Assembly (NCBI GenBank): GCA_043819345.1
Contig: JBDREX010000044.1
Location: 11,787 to 75,786 of the forward strand
Source of the DNA: CAYRDK01 sp043819345
GTDB taxonomy: Bacteria > Omnitrophota > Gorgyraeia > Velamenicoccales > Velamenicoccaceae
Length of the DNA stretch: 64,000 bases
Direction of reading: 5' to 3'
Shown: positions 7,179 to 15,225 of the stretch, in pieces
Numbering within the stretch: position 1 is the first letter of the stretch
Layout: the number at the start of each line of letters is the position of its first letter
The notes under the pieces: generated by a model
What the model saw: only the letters and a program-made list of their open reading frames with translations
Database searches by the model: none
Told to the model about the DNA's origin: nothing
Position numbers and translations under genes: made by a program

Positions 7179-8515
7179 GCGACTACATCTCAAATACAGA
7201 AAAAGATATTAAAGATATGCTGGCCGTAATCGGCCTCAAGAACATTGATGCCCTCTTTGCCGATATCAAACCTCATCAACAACCGGCTTCTTTCAATCTG
7301 CCAAACGGTAAATCTGAATTTGAAGTCATGCGGCACTGCAAAAAACTGGCGAAAAAAAACGCCAGTGAACTTATCTGCTTTTTAGGCTGCGGATATTATG
7401 ACCATGAAATACCATCTGTTGTAAATCATCTGTCAAATCGCAGCGAATTCTACACAGCCTATACACCCTATCAACCAGAGTGCTCTCAGGGAAGTTTGCA
7501 GGCCATGTATGAATACCAGAGCATGATATGCCGTCTCACAGGTATGGAAATCGCCAATGCTTCACTTTATGACGGAGGAACAGCCCTTTATGAAGCAATG
7601 ATGATGGCTAAAAGAATCACAGGCCGCAACAGGGTCCTCATGGATAGCGCCGTCAATCCCATTTACCGTACTATTATCTATTCTTATACAAAAAATCTTA
7701 ACATTGAGTTTATTGAAATCCCGGTTAAACACGGCTTATGTGACAGAGCTGCCATCAAGAAGGAACTCAACGATAAAACAGCTTGCATTATCTTACAAAA
7801 CCCAAACTTTTTTGGCTGCATAGACGACCATACGGATATCGCCTCCGATGCCCATCATGTAGGAGCCTTAGTTATTGAATCCGCCTATCCTATCGCTCTA
7901 GGACTTCTAAAAACCCCTGCTGAAATGGGTGCAGATATCGTCACAGGCGAAGGCCAAAGCTTAGGCCTGCCCTTAAGTTTTGGCGGGCCCTACCTCGGAT
8001 TTATGGCAACAAAAAAAGAGTTCGCCAGAAAAATGCCCGGGCGCATTGTCGGACAAACACTGGATGTCTTCTTAAAAAAAGGCTTTGTCTTAACGTTACA
8101 GGCCAGAGAGCAACACATCAGACGCGAAAAAGCCACATCTAATATTTGCTCTAATGAAGCGCTATGCGCTTTGCGGGCGCTCATTTACCTATGCGCCTTA
8201 GGTAAAAACGGACTTATAGAAGTCGCTAAACTGAACTATGAAAAAACAGAATTTACAAAAAGCCTCTTAACAAAAATTAAAGGAGTTACCGTCAAGCAAA
8301 GCTCTCCGACATTTAATGAATTCGCTATTGAGCTACCCAAAGACCCAGCGGAAGTCATCAACGCCATGATTGAAAAAGGATTTACTGCCGGATTCCCCAT
8401 AGGCCGCTACTATAAAGACATGAAAAACTACATGTTGATTGCTGTCACAGAAAAACGCACCAAAGAAGAAATTACGCGATACGCTGAAAGCCTGGAGTCA
8501 ATCCTATGGAATTAA
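7175..8515 (+). CDS. gcvPA: Glycine dehydrogenase (decarboxylating) subunit 1
   Basis: 446 residues. The first half of the split P-protein, with FLGCGYYDHEIPSVV, YTPYQPECSQGSLQAMYEYQ, TGMEIANASLYDGGTAL and GQSLGLPLSFGGPYLGF. With GcvPB it forms the PLP-dependent glycine decarboxylase that loads the aminomethyl group onto GcvH. The start overlaps gcvH by 4 nt and the end overlaps gcvPB by 10 nt. The start at 7175 is the first codon of that overlap; no other start is favoured. Confidence 0.95.
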   Translation: MSDYISNTEKDIKDMLAVIGLKNIDALFADIKPHQQPASFNLPNGKSEFEVMRHCKKLAKKNASELICFLGCGYYDHEIPSVVNHLSNRSEFYTAYTPYQPECSQGSLQAMYEYQSMICRLTGMEIANASLYDGGTALYEAMMMAKRITGRNRVLMDSAVNPIYRTIIYSYTKNLNIEFIEIPVKHGLCDRAAIKKELNDKTACIILQNPNFFGCIDDHTDIASDAHHVGALVIESAYPIALGLLKTPAEMGADIVTGEGQSLGLPLSFGGPYLGFMATKKEFARKMPGRIVGQTLDVFLKKGFVLTLQAREQHIRREKATSNICSNEALCALRALIYLCALGKNGLIEVAKLNYEKTEFTKSLLTKIKGVTVKQSSPTFNEFAIELPKDPAEVINAMIEKGFTAGFPIGRYYKDMKNYMLIAVTEKRTKEEITRYAESLESILWN

Positions 8516-9951
8516 TATTTGAAAAAAGTGTTGAAGGCCGCCGCTGCACAAAATTTTCTAAAAGTGACTGTCCTGCCAAAGAGGTACCACATAAATATTT
8601 AAGAAAAACCCCGTGTCCTCTGCCAGAACTTTCAGAACTGGATTTGGTGCGCCATTTTACCAACCTATCCCGTTTAAATTTTTCCGTAGATACAAATTTT
8701 TATCCCCTCGGTTCCTGCACCATGAAATACAATCCAAAATTTACCGAGGATATTGCCGCCCTTGAAGGTTTTACAAAATTGCACCCCCTCCTGCCCCAAT
8801 TACAGCTCGGGGGCATTCTGGCGCAAGGAGCCCTTGAAGTGCTTCATGAAATGGAAAAACTTTTATGTGAAATCACTGGTATGGATGCTTTTACTATGCA
8901 ACCGGCCGCCGGCGCTCATGGCGAATTAACCGGTGTCATGCTCATTGCAGCTTATCACCGCATGAAAAATGAAAAACGCAAATATATTCTTGTCCCTGAT
9001 TCCGCGCATGGAACAAACCCGGCAAGCGCAGCCATCGCCGGGTACGAAATTATCAACATCGCCTCCGGGCCTAACGGAACCATGGACATTAACAAGATTA
9101 AAGAGGCCTTAAATGAAGACGTAGCTGCCATCATGATGACCTGCCCTAACACTTTAGGATTCTTTGAAACAGATATTGATGAGATTGCAAAAGCAGCTCA
9201 CGAAAAAGGGGCTCTTATGTACTATGACGGAGCCAATTTAAACGCGATCCTCGGCAAATGCAGGCCCGGCGATATTGGATTTGATATCATCCATCTAAAC
9301 TTGCATAAAACATTCGCCACCCCTCATGGAAGCGGAGGGCCCGGAGCCGGGCCGGTAGGAGTAAAAAAAGAAATTGCTGAGTTTCTGCCTATTTCAAGAA
9401 TCAGCAAAAGAAATGACGGCACATTTTATTTAGATTATCAAAAAAAACATACGATCGGCTATATCGCACCCTTCTACGGAAACTTTCTCGTCGTCCTGAA
9501 AGCTTACGCCTATATCCTGCTCCTAGGAAAAGAGGGGCTTATCAGGACAAGCGAGCAAGCGGTATTAAACGCCAATTACATCCTTGAAAAATTAAAAGAT
9601 ACTTATGCGGCTGCAGCTAATGGCAGGCGATGCCTGCATGAATGCGTTTTATCTGCATCCCGACAAACTAAAGAAGGCATAACAGCACTTGATATCGCTA
9701 AATTTCTTATTGATAAAGGCATTCATCCCCCAACTATTTACTTCCCTTTAATCGTCAAAGAAGCGCTCATGATTGAACCAACGGAAACAGAATCAAAAGA
9801 AATATTGGACTATTTTATCGCTTGCATGATCGAAGCTGATGAACTCAGTAAAAATGACCCTGACCAACTCAGGGCTTGCCCCAGAACAACTCCTGTTACC
9901 AGGCTGGATGAAGCCACGGCAGCCAGAAAAATGAACTGCAGCTATCTCTAG
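8506..9951 (+). CDS. gcvPB: Glycine dehydrogenase (decarboxylating) subunit 2
   Basis: 481 residues. The second half of the split P-protein. The PLP-binding Lys is K268 in NLHKTFATPHGSGGPGAG; MQPAAGAHGELTG and SAHGTNPASA are further P-protein blocks. FYPLGSCTMKYNPK near the N-terminus is typical of the PB subunit. It overlaps gcvPA by 10 nt, and the next gene begins 2 nt after its stop, so the operon is fully coupled. The dihydrolipoamide dehydrogenase (L-protein) gene is not in this window. Confidence 0.96.
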   Translation: MELIFEKSVEGRRCTKFSKSDCPAKEVPHKYLRKTPCPLPELSELDLVRHFTNLSRLNFSVDTNFYPLGSCTMKYNPKFTEDIAALEGFTKLHPLLPQLQLGGILAQGALEVLHEMEKLLCEITGMDAFTMQPAAGAHGELTGVMLIAAYHRMKNEKRKYILVPDSAHGTNPASAAIAGYEIINIASGPNGTMDINKIKEALNEDVAAIMMTCPNTLGFFETDIDEIAKAAHEKGALMYYDGANLNAILGKCRPGDIGFDIIHLNLHKTFATPHGSGGPGAGPVGVKKEIAEFLPISRISKRNDGTFYLDYQKKHTIGYIAPFYGNFLVVLKAYAYILLLGKEGLIRTSEQAVLNANYILEKLKDTYAAAANGRRCLHECVLSASRQTKEGITALDIAKFLIDKGIHPPTIYFPLIVKEALMIEPTETESKEILDYFIACMIEADELSKNDPDQLRACPRTTPVTRLDEATAARKMNCSYL

Positions 9952-9953
9952 CT

Positions 9954-10772
9954 ATGAAATCCTCAAGATTTATTAACAGTGGCGCCTGTGATGGCACCAC
10001 AAATATGGCCGTTGACGAAGCTCTTTTAAACACTTATCAGAAAAACCTCTCATCACCGATCTTAAGGATTTACGGCTGGTCAAAACCTTCTTTTTCATTT
10101 GGCTATTCTCAGAACCCAAAAGAACTTTTCAATCTGGATTTATGTAAAGAGAAAAACATTCCTCTCGTACGCAGGCCGACCGGCGGAGGAATCATTTTCC
10201 ACAACGACGAACTGACATACAGCATAGTCTTAAGCACAAGCGACCTGGAAGTAAAGCTCAATGTCAAAGGAACGCTACGGTATATGACGTCTTTTCTAAT
10301 AAGAGTTTATCGCGATCTTGGAAAAAACGCTTCTTTTTCAATAGAAACAAACACAGCCGCGGCCGCAACTACAACCATAGCCGGAATCGCTGATCTTTGT
10401 TTTGCAAGAAGCGAAGAATACGATATTGTCATAGACGGGAAAAAAATCGGCGGAAACGCACAAAAAAGAAAAAAACACCTTGTTTTGCAACACGGCTCAA
10501 TTCCTTTTTCTTTTGAAAAAGAAAAAATAGCTCCGTTTCTTAAAAACAAAACACTCCTTAATAATGTAAATACAACGTGTATTAATGAAATATCAAAGGG
10601 GAGAGCTTCTTTCACTCAATTAAGCGATATAATCAAAAACGCTTTTAGCGCACATTTCTCAACAACACTCAAAGAAAGCAGCTTGAGCGAAAAAGAAAGA
10701 ATAGCAGCAGAACAATTGAAACAAGAAAAATATAATCAGGCACAGTGGAATCTTTACCGGCAAGACATTTGA
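9954..10772 (+). CDS. lipM: LipM-like octanoyltransferase (lipoate-protein ligase A family)
   Basis: 272 residues of the LplA/LipM fold: ILRIYGWSKPSFSFGYSQ, VRRPTGGG (72-79) with the LplA signature, and GNAQKRKKHLVLQHGSI. Cys149 (DLCFARSEEYDIVIDGKKIGG) aligns with the acyl-carrying Cys150 that I recall for Bacillus LipM. Together with the adjacent lipA, this suggests octanoyl transfer from octanoyl-ACP to GcvH rather than scavenging of free lipoate. A salvage lipoate ligase is the alternative. There is a low-complexity Ala/Thr stretch (about 134-142). It starts 2 nt after gcvPB. Confidence 0.8.
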   Translation: MKSSRFINSGACDGTTNMAVDEALLNTYQKNLSSPILRIYGWSKPSFSFGYSQNPKELFNLDLCKEKNIPLVRRPTGGGIIFHNDELTYSIVLSTSDLEVKLNVKGTLRYMTSFLIRVYRDLGKNASFSIETNTAAAATTTIAGIADLCFARSEEYDIVIDGKKIGGNAQKRKKHLVLQHGSIPFSFEKEKIAPFLKNKTLLNNVNTTCINEISKGRASFTQLSDIIKNAFSAHFSTTLKESSLSEKERIAAEQLKQEKYNQAQWNLYRQDI

Positions 10773-10803
10773 CTCAAACCAATAACCGCTAACCGGAAAC
10801 CAA

Positions 10804-11652
10804 ATGATAAGACTCAAACGAAAACCCGAGTGGCTTAAGAAAAAAATTGATTTTGATAAAAGCCAGCAGACAGCCACCCTCCTAAACTCATTAGGCGTTC
10901 ACACTGTCTGCAAAGAAGCAAAATGCCCTAACATCGGCGAATGTTTTAGAAATAAACACGCAACTTTCTTGATCCTCGGTAAATACTGTACACGCCGCTG
11001 CCTGTTCTGTAATGTTGAAAAAACGCGGCCTCTTGAGCTAGACACAAAAGAACCCCACAAAGTAGCCAGCGCCGTTAAAGAGCTTCAGCTCAAACATGCC
11101 GTTATCACAAGTGTTACGCGCGACGATTTAAAAGATGGCGGGGCCTCTATTTTCGCGCAGACAGTCCAAGAAATTAAAAAAATTTCACAAAAAATTTCTA
11201 TAGAACTGCTTATCCCGGATTTCAAAGCCGATCAAAATGCCCTTAAAACAGTATGTGCAAGCAACCCTGATATTATCGGCCATAATCTGGAAACAATCCA
11301 CCGGCTTTACCATCTCAGGCCACAGGCAAACTATCAAAAATCCTTAGGCGTCCTGAAATTTATCAAAGATATCGACAAAGATATTTATACAAAATCAGCG
11401 CTTATGCTGGGGCTGGGAGAAACAGAAAATGAAGTCATAGAAACAATGCGGGATTTAAGACAATACGAGTGCGATTTTTTAAGCCTTGGGCAATATTTAA
11501 GGCCAAGTCTTAAACACGTAGAAGTTGCCGAATATATTAAACCCGAACAATTTGAACATTACAAAACTATCGCGCTAAAGCTCGGATTTAAGCATGCCGA
11601 AAGCGCGCCTTACGCCAGAAGTTCCTATCACGCGCAAAAATACTTAGAATAG
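10804..11652 (+). CDS. lipA: Lipoyl synthase
   Basis: 282 residues. Radical-SAM cluster motif CTRRCLFC (Cys62, 66, 69) plus the LipA-specific auxiliary cluster ligands CKEAKCPNIGEC (Cys36, 41, 47) and the C-terminal ARSSYHA, whose Ser completes the auxiliary cluster. It inserts two sulfurs into octanoyl-GcvH to make the lipoyl cofactor. It is the last gene of the glycine cleavage operon. LipM-like plus LipA gives a self-contained lipoylation pathway for GcvH. Confidence 0.96.
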   Translation: MIRLKRKPEWLKKKIDFDKSQQTATLLNSLGVHTVCKEAKCPNIGECFRNKHATFLILGKYCTRRCLFCNVEKTRPLELDTKEPHKVASAVKELQLKHAVITSVTRDDLKDGGASIFAQTVQEIKKISQKISIELLIPDFKADQNALKTVCASNPDIIGHNLETIHRLYHLRPQANYQKSLGVLKFIKDIDKDIYTKSALMLGLGETENEVIETMRDLRQYECDFLSLGQYLRPSLKHVEVAEYIKPEQFEHYKTIALKLGFKHAESAPYARSSYHAQKYLE

Positions 11653-11680
11653 ATCAGTGAGTATACTAACCAGTTTATAG

Positions 11681-11703
11681 GTTAGCGAAGATACGGGTTA
11701 AAC
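11681..11703 (+). repeat. Dispersed intergenic motif, copy 1
   Basis: GTTAGCGA-N6-GGGTTAAAC, the same 8+6+9 arrangement as at 44856-44878 in another gene-free spacer. The neighbouring CTAACC/GGTTAG (11666-11685) can form a hairpin. Function unknown. Confidence 0.4.
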
Positions 11704-11744
11704 CCACCAATATATTTTACATATTACTTTATCTCTAGATCACA

Positions 11745-11774
11745 TGATGCATTGGCCAGGCCTCAAATGCATCA
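11745..11774. terminator. Inverted repeat between convergent genes, possible bidirectional terminator
   Basis: Nine-bp perfect stem TGATGCATT (11745-11753) / AATGCATCA (11766-11774) with a 12-nt loop. It lies between the convergent lipA and the DUF2007 gene. There is no T-tract, so termination would be atypical. Confidence 0.4.
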
Positions 11775-11794
11775 CAAATAGCTAGGTGAACAAC

Positions 11795-12013
11795 TCAACG
11801 GCCAAAAGCCTGTAAAATATCCTTAGCTCTATCAACATCCTGACATTTCACTAATAGACGCACGCCACCGGTTGCCAAAGATAAATGCGGGCGCAACCCA
11901 CCACAATCATCGGCAGAAACCATGGCTTCAATCCCTTCCTGTTCAAGAAGATTTTTAGCACAATCAGCTTCAAATCTATTAACAAACACTTTGACTTCTT
12001 CTAAATCCTGCAC
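11795..12013 (-). CDS. DUF2007 family small protein
   Basis: 72 residues resembling the DUF2007 'putative signal transducing protein' family: an EADCAKNLLEQEGIEAMV helix-strand, a GGVRLLVK strand, and a VDRAKDILQAF helix, giving a small ferredoxin-like alpha/beta fold. The role is unknown in the family. It sits alone at the 3' end of a minus-strand group, ahead of a membrane-protein gene. Confidence 0.7.
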   Translation of the reverse strand: MQDLEEVKVFVNRFEADCAKNLLEQEGIEAMVSADDCGGLRPHLSLATGGVRLLVKCQDVDRAKDILQAFGR

Positions 12014-12040
12014 AGAACACCCATCCCTAGTAGATGCATC

Positions 12041-12457
12041 TTAAGATTTTTGTTCAAACATTTCTTTAACCGTTGGACGGCTTAAAACAATGATAGCAAA
12101 AACTCCTACAAGCGTCCCAAAAGGAATAAAAAGGCAACTTAAACCAGCCATAACCATACAAAAAATATAGCGTTTCCGGCGTGCCAAAGAGCGTCCTGCA
12201 ATAATCATGCAAACCGCATACCCCCAACCAAAAAGCAGTGCCGCCCCACCCATAATAACAAAAATCCACCCAAAAAAAGGCGGAGGAACCTGTCCTCCTT
12301 TATCTGCCATCAGCTGAGGTGAAGTCAGCGCGATAATCCCAATGACCAGATGAATAATGAATACACAGGAAAATAGCCCGCCCAAAATACCAACCACATA
12401 GTGGCCAATAGTTAAATACTTTAAATGCTCATTATCCTGATTAACAAGTTCCGCCAT
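12041..12457 (-). CDS. Four-TM membrane protein of a widespread uncharacterised type
   Basis: 138 residues with hydrophobic helices at about 18-46, 62-88 and 95-130 (two). Recognisable blocks are LTIGHYVVGILGGLFS, PPPFFGWIFVIMGG and an AGRSLARRKRY turn followed by PFGTLVGVFAIIVL. I have seen this pattern in uncharacterised small membrane proteins of many Gram-negative phyla, but I know no function for it. An AGGAGGTATT-type SD precedes the ATG. Confidence 0.7.
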   Translation of the reverse strand: MAELVNQDNEHLKYLTIGHYVVGILGGLFSCVFIIHLVIGIIALTSPQLMADKGGQVPPPFFGWIFVIMGGAALLFGWGYAVCMIIAGRSLARRKRYIFCMVMAGLSCLFIPFGTLVGVFAIIVLSRPTVKEMFEQKS

Positions 12458-12540
12458 TAATACCTCCTGTGCATGATTGTTGTATTGTCAAATATAAAAA
12501 CTCTTCTCCAGTAAAATCCTATTATTCAACAAACAAAAAA

Positions 12541-13143
12541 TTATTTAATCTTGCATGAGGGCAATCCTTTTTTCGCCAGATAGTTTTGATGATACTCTTC
12601 AGCCTGATAAAAAGGCACAGCCGCATGAATCTGTGTTACGATGGGCCGGCTATACCGGCCAGACTTATCCTGTTCTTCTTTAGAAGCTTTTGCCAGGGCT
12701 TCCTGTGTTTTATTAACATAAAAAATAACACTGCGGTACTGAGAACCGACATCCGGACCTTGCCTGTTAAATGTTGTCGGATCATGAATTTTCCAAAATA
12801 CGAAAAGTAAGTCCTGATAGGAAACCACGGCCGGATCATATTCTATCTCAACAGCTTCCACATGGCCTGTTTCGTCTGAGCATACATCTTCATAGCTGGG
12901 GTTCTCGACGTATCCACCCGTATAACCGGCCCGTACCGAAACAACACCTTTAACCTGACGGAACGCCGACTCTACATGCCAAAAACATCCAGCCGCGAAT
13001 ATCGCTTTTTCTCTCATGTCCGAGCCTCCTTCTGCACGCGTGTTATCAACAGCAAACACACGGCCGCAAAAAATAAAGCACAATACATATACAAGAAAAA
13101 AAATCTTCCGGGTCATCATTAAAACCTGTCTCTTATCCTTCAT
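12541..13143 (-). CDS. msrA: Peptide methionine sulfoxide reductase MsrA, exported form
   Basis: 200 residues. MsrA signature with catalytic Cys53 in GCFWHVES, plus GYTGGYVENPSYEDVCSDETGHVE and the tail YHQNYLAKKG. It reduces methionine-S-sulfoxide in proteins. A signal peptide (MTRKIFFLVYVLCFIFCGRVFA) puts the full-length product outside the cytoplasm. Start choice is unclear: ATG 13143 directly follows the ferredoxin stop, and ATG ATG lies at 13119/13116. A perfect AGGAGG (13030-13025) sits 7 nt before an internal in-frame ATG at 13017, which would yield a 158-residue cytoplasmic enzyme beginning MREKAIFAAGCFW. Confidence 0.93.
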   Translation of the reverse strand: MKDKRQVLMMTRKIFFLVYVLCFIFCGRVFAVDNTRAEGGSDMREKAIFAAGCFWHVESAFRQVKGVVSVRAGYTGGYVENPSYEDVCSDETGHVEAVEIEYDPAVVSYQDLLFVFWKIHDPTTFNRQGPDVGSQYRSVIFYVNKTQEALAKASKEEQDKSGRYSRPIVTQIHAAVPFYQAEEYHQNYLAKKGLPSCKIK

Positions 13144-13347
13144 TTAATACTGCATGTCCTCTAAATGAGGAATAGCTTTCTGAGGGCAGGCAGCAATACA
13201 CCGGCCTTCACTGTCACACGCATCTGGCTTGACCACTTTAGACTTTTTATCAACAATCTTTAAAACACCTAAGGGGCATGCCATCACACAATGGCCACAA
13301 CCGATACAAAATTCTTCAACGATCTTGGGTAATTTTTTTGTCGCCAT
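13144..13347 (-). CDS. Small 4Fe-4S ferredoxin with an incomplete second cluster
   Basis: 67 residues from ATG 13347, chosen because GGAGGTAAAG precedes it; a longer reading frame upstream lacks support. The first binding motif CIGCGHCVMACP is complete. The second reads CDSEGRCIAACP, with Glu in place of the second Cys, so it may bind a 3Fe or unusual cluster or none. Likely a one- or two-electron carrier for a redox partner. It lies between an unknown anchored protein, whose 3' end it overlaps by 32 nt, and msrA. Confidence 0.85.
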   Translation of the reverse strand: MATKKLPKIVEEFCIGCGHCVMACPLGVLKIVDKKSKVVKPDACDSEGRCIAACPQKAIPHLEDMQY

Positions 13348-14086
13348 CTTTACCTCCATTTTTTGCAATTCCCGGTATCCTCTCTCCTGCCAGAATCGAA
13401 GAAAGAGCCCTCGCGTCAATTCTTATCCCGCCGTCATGTTCTATTTTAATTGTATAAAGTATACCCGGAATAAATTTTGTCCCGGGGGCCTCTATCTGAG
13501 CACACTTGATACCAAGAGAGCTTGCCTGTTTTGCATCTAAAGCAATCTGCCAAAACTTACGCCAGAGCTCAAGCTCAAATTTGCTTTTTACTCCTTCGAC
13601 TTTATATCCAGAAGGAATCTCGTTAACCTTCGTAATGTTGAATTCTTTTGTATGGGCGCCATCCAACATAAAAACCTTCCAAAAAAGGTAAACACTCTTA
13701 CCTTTAAGAGCGTCAGCATCGCACACAAGCTTATCATGGAAACGCACCACCAAAGACTGAAATTGAATAATATTGCCTGGAAAGGTAAAATATTTTGGAG
13801 TTTCCGGCTTACCATTTGTCGCATATTCTAAGAATTTGATCGTTGTTAATTCCCGGCCGGTTTTCGGCTCAATATCAACATCCGTCACCAGTACTTCAGC
13901 AACACGAGAATCAGCTTGTAAGCGGACTATCATCTCTTTTAAAATTTTCTTCTCATTTAGATACCGCGTGACAGAACGACACAAAAGAAAACAAGCACTA
14001 AGAACCAAAAAGACAACAAAAACTCTGATCACTCTTTTCACAGTCCAGGCCCTTCTTCTCTCTGCTTTAATCTTTTTATGAATCAT
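13316..14086 (-). CDS. Unknown protein with N-terminal membrane anchor
   Basis: About 256 residues from ATG 14086 (MIHKKIKAERRRAW), which has the SD GAAGGA and starts 24 nt after the RuBisCO-like gene. A basic N-terminus and one TM helix (about 18-40) are followed by an extracytoplasmic alpha/beta region. Recognisable patches are VLVTDVDIEPKTGRELTTIKFLE and GGIRIDARALSSILAGE, but I know no family. Its 3' end overlaps the ferredoxin start by 32 nt. It is part of the transketolase/RuBisCO-like operon by position; a direct link to that chemistry is not shown. Confidence 0.7.
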   Translation of the reverse strand: MIHKKIKAERRRAWTVKRVIRVFVVFLVLSACFLLCRSVTRYLNEKKILKEMIVRLQADSRVAEVLVTDVDIEPKTGRELTTIKFLEYATNGKPETPKYFTFPGNIIQFQSLVVRFHDKLVCDADALKGKSVYLFWKVFMLDGAHTKEFNITKVNEIPSGYKVEGVKSKFELELWRKFWQIALDAKQASSLGIKCAQIEAPGTKFIPGILYTIKIEHDGGIRIDARALSSILAGERIPGIAKNGGKDGDKKITQDR

Positions 14087-14109
14087 TTTTTCCTTCGGAT
14101 AGCCTGTCT

Positions 14110-15225
14110 TTACGCTCTGTCCGCAAAAACCAAGCTGCGTAACGTTAGACAATTAGAGACTACATTACCCCGCATCAAACCTCCACCGATCAGAAATATA
14201 ACATCGGGCCCATAAAAATCACACATCTGCCTGACACGCTTTAGGCTCATACCGCCTCCCGGACAGGGAAAAATAGTCCTGATATGGCCCATTCTATCAC
14301 AACAACCGCGTACAATGCTTCTACATTCTTTTGGGCTAAATGAAAATCGGCCGCCATAATTCGGAAAAATCGCAGCATCCGCTCCCGCAAGACGGTTTAA
14401 CTGGCCAAAAAAACAATAATGAGATAAACCACTATTCTGACTGGCCATAAAACTCCCCGCAAAAGCCGGATGAGAAATAACCGGCAAACCGATCTTTTTG
14501 TCGCCGGCCACATCCCGCATCACATCAAACCCCGTTATACCGGGAGCCATCATCAAAACACCAGCACCAGCTCTTTTTGCGCATAAAGCCCTTTTTTTAA
14601 TTTCTACCAAAGATGCTGTTATATTCGCCGCGTAAACAGAAGTAAAGCCTGTCTTTTTATTAGCCTCCCGAATAGCAGACGTGCAAAGCTCAACCCTTTC
14701 CTTAAATGGTGCCCAGCACTGATTTGTCAGGCCATGATCATCCTTAATAATATCCATCCCCCCTAAAGCAAACTGATAAGCCAGCTTCGCAAGATCACGT
14801 GATGAAAGCCCCATCGGTTTCAAGGCCGTACACAAAAGAGGGCGTTTAAAAATACCTAATTTCTTTCTTAAACCCCTAACACCAAACCCAGGGCCTGAAA
14901 AAGCTTTTAAAAAACGGTCAGACAAATCCAAATACTCCAGCCGGATACCCGTTTTAAGACTGATATTACCAAATATAACATTTATCAACTGTGACAATTC
15001 AGAAGCTGCCGCCTCTACAGGATAACTTATCTCAGCCTTAAAGGCAGAACCGCTTTTTTTAAAACTTTCAATATTCCCCAGCACATTTTTCTTAATAAAT
15101 TCACAGGGAATCAAATCATCCGGCAACTCAACCGTCTGTTCGTAACAAATATCCTGCGCGCGCGATAGCGCCTGCCTTTTTGGCCCAGAGAGAAGATATA
15201 CAGCTGAAAAACGCTCCCTTGCCAT
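14110..15225 (-). CDS. RuBisCO-like protein (form IV), carboxylase activity unlikely
   Basis: 371 residues of the RuBisCO large-chain barrel: TALKPMGLS, GGMDIIKDDHGL, ISHPAFAGS, FPCPGGGMS and FLIGGGL. Compared with true RuBisCO, the first active-site Lys (K136 in KPMG) and the carbamylated-Lys position (K161 in KDDH) remain. The second KPK lysine is Met138, the metal-binding Glu after KDD is His164, and the His-Arg of the sixth strand is His252-Pro. The protein is therefore a form IV enzyme, such as an enolase- or isomerase-like sugar-phosphate enzyme. It starts on the last base of the transketolase C-half stop (TAATG), so the two are translationally coupled. That suggests a shared sugar-phosphate pathway; apulose/apionate-type catabolism is one known precedent for RuBisCO-like proteins and split transketolases. 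Confidence 0.88.
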   Translation of the reverse strand: MARERFSAVYLLSGPKRQALSRAQDICYEQTVELPDDLIPCEFIKKNVLGNIESFKKSGSAFKAEISYPVEAAASELSQLINVIFGNISLKTGIRLEYLDLSDRFLKAFSGPGFGVRGLRKKLGIFKRPLLCTALKPMGLSSRDLAKLAYQFALGGMDIIKDDHGLTNQCWAPFKERVELCTSAIREANKKTGFTSVYAANITASLVEIKKRALCAKRAGAGVLMMAPGITGFDVMRDVAGDKKIGLPVISHPAFAGSFMASQNSGLSHYCFFGQLNRLAGADAAIFPNYGGRFSFSPKECRSIVRGCCDRMGHIRTIFPCPGGGMSLKRVRQMCDFYGPDVIFLIGGGLMRGNVVSNCLTLRSLVFADRA

